The translations under genes were made by a program, and so were the position numbers. From an uncultured Bacteroidales bacterium (lineage in GTDB: Bacteria > Bacteroidota > Bacteroidia > Bacteroidales > Lentimicrobiaceae): a stretch of DNA of 12,594 nucleotides. Of this stretch, positions 1 to 6,992 are shown piece after piece (the first letter of the stretch is position 1; each line of letters starts with the position of its first letter). The stretch lies in the NCBI GenBank assembly GCA_937864935.1, contig CALMDN010000175.1, positions 1 to 12,594 on the forward strand. Direction: 5' to 3'. Below the pieces are notes generated by a model. The model was given only the letters and a program-made list of their open reading frames with translations. It did not search any database and was not told the DNA's origin.

Positions 1-231
1 ATGGAATGGCTGGTTCCGGTCAAAGCCGGCGATGATTCCGCTCCCGAAATCATGGCATATTACAGGGCCCTGGACCAGCAGAAAATCCTGGTCATACAAA
101 ACCTGTCGCCTGAAAGAATTTTCCTTAAAAAATCCTTTGAATATAAAAAAGTGATCCTGGGAAATATGCAGGATGCGGAAGAGCATGGTTATAAACTGGA
201 TGGATATGAATATGCCTTGCTTTTAATTTAA
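1..231 (+). CDS. C-terminal fragment of probable GH13 alpha-amylase/alpha-glucosidase
   Basis: The open frame enters from the left edge and ends at TAA 229-231, so only the last 76 residues are present; the ATG at base 1 is most likely an internal methionine. The stretch EIMAYYRALDQQKILVIQNL resembles the segment that joins the catalytic barrel of GH13 enzymes to the C-terminal beta-sandwich, where an active-chain statement (YxRxLDxxKILVxxNLS) is typical. No catalytic residue is inside the window, so the reaction cannot be assigned beyond an alpha-glucan hydrolase or transglycosylase. It sits 31 bases upstream of the HAD-GH65 fusion in the same direction, which fits one alpha-glucan operon: this enzyme would cut the polymer or oligomer and the next gene would phosphorolyse the disaccharide. 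The family call rests on this C-terminal resemblance and on context, so confidence is moderate. Confidence 0.6.
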   Translation: MEWLVPVKAGDDSAPEIMAYYRALDQQKILVIQNLSPERIFLKKSFEYKKVILGNMQDAEEHGYKLDGYEYALLLI

Positions 232-262
232 TATAATAATAAGATAAATAAGGAATATAAGG

Positions 263-3200
263 ATGGATTTGCAAGCATTTGACGCCGTCATTTTCGATCT
301 GGATGGAGTGATCACGAAAACAGCCCTGGTCCATAGTGCGGCCTGGAAAAAGATGTTCGACGATTTTCTGATGGATTATGCCGGAAGACATCATGTTGAA
401 TTTAAAGAGTTTACGCATAAAGATGACTATTTGCCTTTTGTTGATGGCAAGCCAAGGTATAAGGGTGTGGAAGATTTTCTGAAATCAAGGGGCATCTCAT
501 TGCCTTTCGGCGACCCTTCTGATGCGCATGACCAGGAAACGGTTTGCGGATTGGGCAACCGCAAGGATTATGCATTCAATGAAATACTCAGAAGAGACGG
601 TGTCGGGGTTTACGAAAGCACCGTAAAACTGATCCATGAACTGAAATCCCTCAACATCAGGGTAGGCGTTGCATCGTCGAGCAAAAACTGTGCTCCGGTT
701 CTCGAGGCTGCCGGCCTGCTGCATCTGTTTGAAACCAGGGTTGACGGGGTGGTTTCGGCTGAATTGAAACTGAAGGGCAAGCCGGAGCCGGATATTTTTA
801 CCACAGCAGCGGATAACCTGGGTGTCAGCTACGATCGCACGGTGATCGTTGAAGATGCAGTCTCCGGCGTTCAGGCCGGACAAAAAGGGGCTTTCGGACT
901 GGTACTGGGCATCGCCCGTGAAGAAAATACGCACGAACTGCTGCTGAATGGTGCCGATATTGTGGTGGAAGACCTTGAAGAAATCGATATAGAAGGCATC
1001 AACCAATGGTTCAGTAACGGACTCAATGAGGATAAATGGTCGGTAACCTACCACGCCTATGAGCCGAAAAAGGAGCGCACCCGCGAAGCCTTGCTGGCTG
1101 TCGGAAACGGCTATTTTGGTACCCGCGGAGCCATGGAAGAGACCGATTCAAACCCGGTGAACAATCCGGGCACCTACATAGCCGGTTTGTACAACAGACT
1201 GGCCTCGAAAGTGGGTGACCGCATGGTTGAGAACGAAGACTTCGTGAATGCCCCCAACTGGTTGCCGGTAAATTTTAAAATCGGTGATGGTGAGTGGTTT
1301 GACTTCAATGCAACGACGTTTGTAGCCTTCAGGAAGCACCTGAATTTCAGAAACGGGGAATTCTACCGTTACCTGATTGTAAGGGATAAGGAAGGCCGGG
1401 AGACAGAAATCGAATCGAGACGGATGGCTGGAATGCACGATCCGCATATTGCCTCCCTTCAATACCAGATTACTCCGCTTAACTACAGCGAAAAAATTAC
1501 CATCAGAAGCGGAATCAACGGTGACATCATCAACGACGGGGTTGAACGCTACAAGCAACTGAACCAGCAACACCTCCGCCACCGGCAGCAGGGTGCCAGC
1601 AATTCGATGGTCTGGGTAATGGTTGAAACCACCCAATCGGGCATCAGCATTGCCGAAGCGGCCAACCACCGGGTTTTTATCGGTGATCAGGAAACCGCAA
1701 TCAATGCTCAGGCTGTAACAGATCCGGCGAAAGCCTACCTGCATTTCAATTTTGATGCCGAAGCCGGCAAGCCGGTCAGGATCGAGAAGATGGTATCCAT
1801 TTATACATCAAAGCCCGACGATGTTGCCGATCCTCTGGAAATGGCGTTGAAAGCTGCCGGTGTGAATACAAGGTATGATGATCTGCTTTCGGAAAGCAGC
1901 AAAGCCTGGGCTGAACTCTGGGATAAAATAGATGTTCAGATTGAGGGCAACCGCATGGATCAGAAGCTGATCAGGCTTCACCTGTATCACCTCATGGTTT
2001 CGGCTTCACACCACAATGCAGGCATCGATGCCAGTTTCACTGCACGGGGATTGCATGGTGAGGCTTACCGCGGACATATATTCTGGGATGAGCTGTTTAT
2101 TCTGCCGCTGTATAACCTGCAGTTGCCTGAGGCAGCCAAAGCCACCCTGATGTACCGTTACAACCGTCTTTCAAAAGCCCGCGAGTATGCAAAAGAATAC
2201 GGATACACCGGAGCCATGTTCCCCTGGCAGAGTGGAAGTGACGGCAGGGAAGAAACCCAGGTGGTACACCTCAACCCGCTGAACGGTGAGTGGGGCGACG
2301 ATTACAGTTCGCTTCAGCGGCATGTGTCTCTGGCCATCGCCTACAATGTTTGGGAATATGTGCATACCCCCGGAGATGTTGATTTTCTCAGTAAGTATGG
2401 TGCAGAAATGTTCCTCGATATCTGCCGTTTCTGGGCTGGTAAATCGGAGCTGAATCCGGAAACCGGACGTTATAGCATTGCAAAAGTGATGGGACCGGAT
2501 GAGTTTCACGAGCAGTACCACGGATCAACAGAGGGTGGCCTTCGCGACAACGCCTATACCAACATCATGGTTGCCTGGGCACTGAAAAAAGCTTTCCATA
2601 TTCTGGAAATGATCGGAGAAAATGCTTCCGTTGTAAAGGAAAAACTTGGTCTCAAAGCAGAAGAACTCAATCGCTGGAAGCAGATAGCCGGAAAGCTGAA
2701 CATCGTGATTTCACCCGAAGGGATTATTTCCCAATACGATGGTTATTTCGATCTGAAGGAGCTGGATTGGGATTATTACCGCAACAAATACGGCAATATC
2801 TATCGTCTTGATCGTATTCTGAAGGCGGAAGGCAAATCGGCCGATGAGTATAAAGTGGCCAAGCAGGCCGATACCCTGATGACCTTTTACAACCTTGATG
2901 ATTCTGAAGTCCGAGGAATCCTTGAAGAGCTTGGTTACAAAATGAACAGCGATTATCTGAGGGAGAATCTCGCTTATTACCTTGCCCGCACCTCGCACGG
3001 TTCAACCCTCAGCAGGGTGGTGCATGCACTGCTGGCCAACATGATCGGTGACAGCAAGCTTAGCTGGGAGCTTTATCAGGATGCGCTCAGCAGCGATTAC
3101 AATGATATTCAGGGCGGAACAACTGCCGAGGGCATCCACATGGGTGTGATGGCCGGTACCGTGCTGATTGCTTTCTACGCTTACGCGGGTCTGAACCTGA

Positions 3201-3388
3201 GGGGCGACAAAATCCGGATCAATCCGAAGTTGCCGAAAGCATGGAAAGAACTGATTTTCAGGTTCGGATTCAGGGGAAATCGTTTCCAGCTGAGTGTTAA
3301 ACACGATGAGGTTTTGCTCACTCCCCTGGATGCAATGAGTGGAAAAACTGAAGTGGAAATCAATGGAATGAAGTATTCTATTGGCTGA
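263..3388 (+). CDS. HAD beta-phosphoglucomutase / GH65 disaccharide phosphorylase fusion
   Basis: A two-domain enzyme of 1041 residues. Residues 1 to about 250 are a HAD phosphatase/mutase domain: motif I D12-L-D14-G with T20 and H24 spaced as T16 and H20 of beta-phosphoglucomutase, SSSKN at 138-142, GKPEPDIF with K173, and VEDAVSG with E197-D198. Residues from about 258 to the end are a GH65 (alpha/alpha)6-barrel enzyme: GPDEFHE at 744-750 supplies the probable general acid E747, and TSHGSTLS at 910-917 matches the phosphate-binding region of phosphorylases. Known chemistry for the pair: disaccharide plus phosphate gives glucose plus beta-glucose 1-phosphate, which the HAD domain isomerises to glucose 6-phosphate. 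Maltose is the likeliest substrate from the neighbours, but trehalose or kojibiose cannot be excluded. The HAD domain, with GLGNRKDYAF in its cap, looks closer to the actinobacterial Rv3400/OtsB1-like group than to the lactococcal mutase, so phosphatase activity is an alternative. ATG 263 follows an A-rich leader. Confidence 0.9.
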   Translation: MDLQAFDAVIFDLDGVITKTALVHSAAWKKMFDDFLMDYAGRHHVEFKEFTHKDDYLPFVDGKPRYKGVEDFLKSRGISLPFGDPSDAHDQETVCGLGNRKDYAFNEILRRDGVGVYESTVKLIHELKSLNIRVGVASSSKNCAPVLEAAGLLHLFETRVDGVVSAELKLKGKPEPDIFTTAADNLGVSYDRTVIVEDAVSGVQAGQKGAFGLVLGIAREENTHELLLNGADIVVEDLEEIDIEGINQWFSNGLNEDKWSVTYHAYEPKKERTREALLAVGNGYFGTRGAMEETDSNPVNNPGTYIAGLYNRLASKVGDRMVENEDFVNAPNWLPVNFKIGDGEWFDFNATTFVAFRKHLNFRNGEFYRYLIVRDKEGRETEIESRRMAGMHDPHIASLQYQITPLNYSEKITIRSGINGDIINDGVERYKQLNQQHLRHRQQGASNSMVWVMVETTQSGISIAEAANHRVFIGDQETAINAQAVTDPAKAYLHFNFDAEAGKPVRIEKMVSIYTSKPDDVADPLEMALKAAGVNTRYDDLLSESSKAWAELWDKIDVQIEGNRMDQKLIRLHLYHLMVSASHHNAGIDASFTARGLHGEAYRGHIFWDELFILPLYNLQLPEAAKATLMYRYNRLSKAREYAKEYGYTGAMFPWQSGSDGREETQVVHLNPLNGEWGDDYSSLQRHVSLAIAYNVWEYVHTPGDVDFLSKYGAEMFLDICRFWAGKSELNPETGRYSIAKVMGPDEFHEQYHGSTEGGLRDNAYTNIMVAWALKKAFHILEMIGENASVVKEKLGLKAEELNRWKQIAGKLNIVISPEGIISQYDGYFDLKELDWDYYRNKYGNIYRLDRILKAEGKSADEYKVAKQADTLMTFYNLDDSEVRGILEELGYKMNSDYLRENLAYYLARTSHGSTLSRVVHALLANMIGDSKLSWELYQDALSSDYNDIQGGTTAEGIHMGVMAGTVLIAFYAYAGLNLRGDKIRINPKLPKAWKELIFRFGFRGNRFQLSVKHDEVLLTPLDAMSGKTEVEINGMKYSIG

Positions 3389-3448
3389 GGTTCAGCTGAT
3401 CTGAAGATAAAAATTTCTCTTTTCATCAACTAAAACAAGACTTTATAT

Positions 3449-4087
3449 ATGTTGAACGACATATTGTTACTCAATAAGAAGCATGAAAATGCGGCGCAGA
3501 CCATACTCGAAAAAGTACTGGAGGAGCGAAAGGGAAAATACATCATCACCATTTCGGGTGAAGTGGAAACCGGGAAATGTGAGGTTGCCCACATGCTCGG
3601 TCGGCTGCTTAAAAAGCAGGGACTGAAGACCAAATTGCTCAACATGGACAACTACTACAAGATCCCGCCCGCAGAAAGAACCGAATGGCGGAAAAAGCAT
3701 GGGATTGAGTCGGTTGGCTACGATGAGTATGACTGGGATATGATCAATAAAAACCTCAACGATTTCAGGCTTGGTGATAAGTCTACCTATCCCTGTTTTG
3801 ACTTGTTTACCGGTGAAATGGATGTCATACAAACCAATTTCAAGGGTATTGATGTGCTGGTTGTTGAAGGACTCTATTCGGTAAAGATTGAAGGAGCGAA
3901 CCTAAAAGTTTTTATTGAGAACACCTACCACGAGACCATGGAAGAACAGAAAATCTCGGGCAAGGAGGAACTCGATGATTTCAGGATGCTGGTGCTTGAA
4001 CGCGAACATCAGGTCGTGCAGTCACTGAAGCCGCTGGCCGACTTCTACCTGGATTTTGATACTGCGAGCGAGATTTTTCATTATTAG
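3449..4087 (+). CDS. uridine-kinase-like P-loop protein, paralogue 1, altered Walker A
   Basis: A 212-residue protein of the uridine kinase/phosphoribulokinase-like P-loop group, near the usual length for the family. The Walker A site reads GEVETGKC (37-44): the final Ser/Thr that binds Mg-ATP is Cys44, and the glycine-rich centre is replaced by V-E-T. The acceptor-side motif MDNYY (D67), the Walker-B-like VVEGLY and the C-terminal REHQVVQSL are kept. It is about half identical by eye to the next gene, with the same MLxDxLL...KHENAA start, so the two arose by duplication. It begins 60 bases after the HAD-GH65 gene and is probably co-transcribed. The C-terminus (DFYLDFDTASEIFHY) also diverges from the paralogue. 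Either this copy has weak or no kinase activity and acts as a partner or regulator, or the Cys is tolerated. The true phosphate acceptor is unknown; uridine is only the family name. Confidence 0.8.
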   Translation: MLNDILLLNKKHENAAQTILEKVLEERKGKYIITISGEVETGKCEVAHMLGRLLKKQGLKTKLLNMDNYYKIPPAERTEWRKKHGIESVGYDEYDWDMINKNLNDFRLGDKSTYPCFDLFTGEMDVIQTNFKGIDVLVVEGLYSVKIEGANLKVFIENTYHETMEEQKISGKEELDDFRMLVLEREHQVVQSLKPLADFYLDFDTASEIFHY

Positions 4088-4384
4088 CCTTCTGTGAATG
4101 GGGGGGTAGAAGGATGGAAGGATGGGATGATGGAAGGATGGGAAGTGTTATAAAAGGAATCCTTAAATCTTTGAATTTTTGAATTTTTGAATTTTTTAAA
4201 ATACGAATTGCGAATGAAGAATTACGAATGAAGAATTACGAATTACGAATTACGAATTACGAATTACGAATGATGAATGAAGAATGAAGAATGAGATGCT
4301 GATCTTACTTCTTATTTCTTACTTCTTACTTCAGAATCTTTGAATTTTTGAATCTTTTTATAGTGTAACCTAAAAACAGATAGT
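4088..4384. repeat. low-complexity word-repeat island between the two kinase genes
   Basis: The whole 297-base gap is built of short tandem words. In order: a 7-base G run (4100-4106), GGATGGAA-type repeats (about 4107-4145), three GAATTTTT octamers (4173-4196), an ACGAATT heptamer array with ATGAAGA variants (about 4202-4292), and a CTTACTTCTTATTT-type pyrimidine array (4304-4332). The identical 19-mer AATCTTTGAATTTTTGAAT occurs at both ends (4166-4184 and 4335-4353), bracketing the arrays. No coding sense, no hairpin with T-run and no -7 promoter match was seen. Similar words are common between genes in environmental Bacteroidota. Confidence 0.85.
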
Positions 4385-5020
4385 ATGCTTGGTGATGTTT
4401 TATTGATTGGTGAAAAGCATGAAAATGCTGCAAAGGAAATTCTTCCGTACATTCTGGAGAACAGGAAGAACAAGTTCATGATTGCTGTTTCCGGTGAATC
4501 GGGTTCAGGGAAAACAGAGTTGTCTCATGTGCTGGCGAAAATGCTTCGCAAAGAGGGCATTGTTTGCAAACCCATTCACATTGACAACTATTACCGCATC
4601 CATCCGCTGGAGCGCACTGAATGGAGGAAGAGTCACGGCATTGAAACCGCTGTCGGATTGGGTGAGTATGACTGGGATACCATCTACCGCAACATCGATG
4701 ATTTTAAGAATGACCGCACCTCAACCATGCCTTGCATTGATCTTGTTACAGAGCAGGTTGATCATCTGACGACTGATTTTAAAGGAGTTGAGATGATTAT
4801 TGTTGACGGACTTTACGCGATCAATACCGAAGGGATTGATCTTCGCATATTCATTGAACTTACCTATCACGAAACCAAGAAAGCCCAGGTAGTTCGTGGT
4901 AAGGAGCCGCAGAATGAATACCGTATGCAGGTGCTGGAGCGTGAACATCAGGTGGTTCAATCACTGAGAAGCAAAGCCAATATCTTCATCAGCAAGGAGT
5001 ATCAGGTAGTCCCGGCGTAA
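4385..5020 (+). CDS. uridine-kinase-like P-loop protein, paralogue 2, intact Walker A
   Basis: A 211-residue P-loop kinase-like protein with a textbook Walker A, GESGSGKT at 37-44, IDNYY with D67 as candidate acceptor-binding or base residue, IIVDGLYA as Walker-B-like strand, and REHQVVQSL near the C-terminus. These are the landmarks of the uridine kinase/phosphoribulokinase family, in which the gamma phosphate of ATP or GTP is moved to a hydroxyl of a nucleoside or sugar. It is the sister of the preceding gene and keeps every ATP-binding residue that the sister has lost. Position in an alpha-glucoside phosphorolysis locus makes a sugar or sugar-linked acceptor worth considering, since phosphorolysis frees glucose and no glucokinase is visible here; that is inference from context only. 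The ATG at 4385 follows the repeat island and an AT-rich leader. Confidence 0.85.
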   Translation: MLGDVLLIGEKHENAAKEILPYILENRKNKFMIAVSGESGSGKTELSHVLAKMLRKEGIVCKPIHIDNYYRIHPLERTEWRKSHGIETAVGLGEYDWDTIYRNIDDFKNDRTSTMPCIDLVTEQVDHLTTDFKGVEMIIVDGLYAINTEGIDLRIFIELTYHETKKAQVVRGKEPQNEYRMQVLEREHQVVQSLRSKANIFISKEYQVVPA

Positions 5021-5457
5021 TTCCGGTGCCCAGGCAGGGATTGCTGATTGCTGATTTCGCCTGCCTGTCCTGACGACAGTCAGGCAGGGATTGCTGATTT
5101 CGGATTAAAACCCTGATAGGAAGATTCGTCCCTCGTCCCTTTTCAGCGTCCCTCGACCCTTTTGGATTTCGCCTGTTCGTCCTGACGACAGTATGGCAGG
5201 AATTTCGGATATCATATCACGCCTGACTGCCTGAGCATTCAGGCCTGTCCGTATGAACAGGCAGTCAGGCAGGCAAAGACCCCGCATTCGCGGGACAGGC
5301 GCAAAGACACGACGCTACTTTTTTATGGAATTCAGATTTGGTCTGTGTTCGGATATCGTTATTGGAATGCAAAATCTCAGCAGGACCTTTGTACCTCATA
5401 CCTCTTACTTCATTCACTTCCGACCTCTGACTTCCAACTTCAGCCCAAAAACCCGGC
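5021..5457. repeat. intergenic repeat and hairpin cluster between convergent genes
   Basis: This 437-base gap between the convergent kinase and malQ genes shows no credible gene. It holds a 36-base unit in two copies (5053-5088 and 5165-5200) sharing GATTTCGCCTG and GTCCTGACGACAGT; a 19-base exact direct repeat CAGGCAGGGATTGCTGATT (5031-5049 and 5081-5099); a 16-base near-exact repeat GTCCCTCGTCCCTTTT (5128-5143 and 5148-5163); a long inverted repeat (5221-5270, listed separately); a CCCGC/GCGGG hairpin (5281-5294); and a pyrimidine stretch of ACTTC-type words (about 5391-5444). The mixture looks like accumulated small REP-like units. Neither strand has a hairpin followed by a T-run, so no intrinsic terminator is called here. 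Confidence 0.8.
5221..5270. repeat. perfect 13-base inverted repeat (REP-like hairpin)
   Basis: GCCTGACTGCCTG (5221-5233) and CAGGCAGTCAGGC (5258-5270) are exact reverse complements around a 24-base loop that itself contains TTCA/TGAA pairing (5238-5241 with 5254-5257) and the AGGCCT palindrome. The same CAGGCAGG/CCTGCCTG words form the smaller hairpin 5060-5088, which links this element to the other repeats of the gap. There is no T-run on either side, so it is not a canonical intrinsic terminator, although it could stabilise 3' ends of the converging transcripts. Confidence 0.85.
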
Positions 5458-6945
5458 TCAACGGTTGTAAAGCCTGCAATACAGCTTTAGCTTATCAGCA
5501 TATTCCGAAAGGAGGTCTCCGTCTTTAAACCGCCATTGCCAGTTTCCATGAGCGGTTCCCGGGATATTCATCCGCGCTTCGTTTCCGAGACCAAGCACAT
5601 CCTGCAGCGGTGTTACAGCGATGTCAGCCACTGAAGCCATCGCCATGCGGATCATCTGCCAGTGGATATCGTCCTTGTCGCAGCCCGAATAAGCGTGGAA
5701 TTTCTCTTTGTCTTCAGTATCAATGGAACTATACCATCCCATTACAGTATCATTGTCGTGGGTTCCGGTGTAGACTACCGAGGCTTTCTCATAAAGATGC
5801 GGCAGAAATGGATTTTCGTCGGCCTTGTCGAACCCGAACATCAGAATTTTCATCCCCGGAAGCTTGTATTTCTCGCGCAGTTCAACGACATCCGGTGTGA
5901 TCAGGCCCAGGTCTTCGGCGATGATGGGCAGGCTTTCTTTTTTCATGGTCAGCGCCCGGAAGAGGGCATCACCGGGGGCCGGCAGCCACTCTCCGTCAAT
6001 GGCAGTCTCTGACCCGTACTTCACAGCCCAGTAAGCTGCCAGTCCGCGGAAGTGGTCGATCCGCAGGATGTCGGCAAGTTCGAGGTTGTATTCAACCCTT
6101 TCCTTCCACCAGCTGAAATTGGTTTTTTTGTGGTATTCCCAGTTGTAGACCGGATTTCCCCAAAGCTGACCAGTTTCGCTGAAGAAATCGGGGGGTACAC
6201 CGGCAACCAGCACTGGTTTCAGTTTTGAGTCAAGCATAAACATTTCAGGCCTGGCCCATGCATCTGAACTGTCGAAGGAAATGTACAGGGGGATATCGCC
6301 TATTATCTTGATGTTCTTGTTGTTGGCGTATGATTTGACAAAAAACCACTGGCAATTGACCACGAACTGCAGGAACCTGTGATAACCGGTTTCCCACTTC
6401 AGCAAACGACGAAAATTCCGGAGGGCATTCTTTTCGCGTTTTCGCACCGGCATTGGCCATTCATACCATGCGATGCCATCGTAATAATCCTTGATGGCCA
6501 TGAAAAGCGCATAATCTTCAAGCCAGGGCTGCTGACGTATGCAGAACGATTCAAATGCAGCCTTATCATGATCCGGAGCCGAATCGAGAAAAGCCTGGTA
6601 TGCTTTTCTGAATACCATGGTCCTGCTGGCGGTTACAAACGCATAATCAACTTTACCGGTATTTGGTTGCCGTGTTTCATCCAATTCAGCGCTGCTGATC
6701 AGCCCTTTGTTGACAAAATGATGAAGATCAATCAGCAGGGGATTGAGTGCGAAGGCCGAAAAGCTCTGGTAGGGTGAATCCCCGGGGCCTGTGGGTCCCA
6801 AAGGAAGGATCTGCCAGAGGGTTTGTCCGGCTTCCTCCAGAAATTCAACAAACCTGAATGCTTCAGGACCAAAGTTGCCTATGCCGTAGTCACCCGGCAG
6901 GGAGGTGGGGTGAAGCAGAATTCCGCTCTGTCTGATTGTTTTCAA
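5458..6945 (-). CDS. malQ: 4-alpha-glucanotransferase (amylomaltase, GH77)
   Basis: A complete 495-residue GH77 enzyme that transfers alpha-1,4-glucan segments between maltodextrins and releases glucose, in the cytoplasm. The N-terminus RQSGILLHPTSLPGDYGIG is the family signature; the catalytic regions are LRIDHFRG (nucleophile D297), IIAEDLG (acid/base E344) and THDND (395-399). The length of about 500 residues matches the compact bacterial type rather than the long E. coli or plant DPE2 forms. The start is TTG at 6943-6945: no ATG or GTG gives a sensible alternative at the signature, and the in-frame codons just upstream hold no ATG. It begins 47 bases after the stop of the MFS transporter on the same strand, which supports one transporter-malQ transcript. 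It would supply longer dextrins and glucose to the maltose phosphorylase branch encoded on the other strand. Confidence 0.95.
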   Translation of the reverse strand: MKTIRQSGILLHPTSLPGDYGIGNFGPEAFRFVEFLEEAGQTLWQILPLGPTGPGDSPYQSFSAFALNPLLIDLHHFVNKGLISSAELDETRQPNTGKVDYAFVTASRTMVFRKAYQAFLDSAPDHDKAAFESFCIRQQPWLEDYALFMAIKDYYDGIAWYEWPMPVRKREKNALRNFRRLLKWETGYHRFLQFVVNCQWFFVKSYANNKNIKIIGDIPLYISFDSSDAWARPEMFMLDSKLKPVLVAGVPPDFFSETGQLWGNPVYNWEYHKKTNFSWWKERVEYNLELADILRIDHFRGLAAYWAVKYGSETAIDGEWLPAPGDALFRALTMKKESLPIIAEDLGLITPDVVELREKYKLPGMKILMFGFDKADENPFLPHLYEKASVVYTGTHDNDTVMGWYSSIDTEDKEKFHAYSGCDKDDIHWQMIRMAMASVADIAVTPLQDVLGLGNEARMNIPGTAHGNWQWRFKDGDLLSEYADKLKLYCRLYNR

Positions 6946-6992
6946 TACCTGAATTGTTGATGCTGATTTAGATTTAAGATAAACTGCCTTCT

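Noticed and set aside
497..1054. Long minus-strand open frames inside the HAD-GH65 gene, and similar ones opposite malQ and the barrel gene
   Set aside because: They lie antisense to genes with clear conserved motifs, and show no domain signature of their own; they reflect codon bias.
4201..4292. Possible CRISPR array because of evenly repeated ACGAATT words
   Set aside because: The repeats are 7-base words in direct tandem without unique spacers, and no cas gene is near.
5221..5270. Bidirectional terminator for the kinase and malQ transcripts
   Set aside because: The stem is strong, but neither strand has a T-run after it; called a repeat instead.
5253..5528. A 91-codon plus-strand open frame across the repeat gap into malQ
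   Set aside because: It is composed of repeat words, overlaps the conserved malQ C-terminus on the other strand and has no recognisable protein features.
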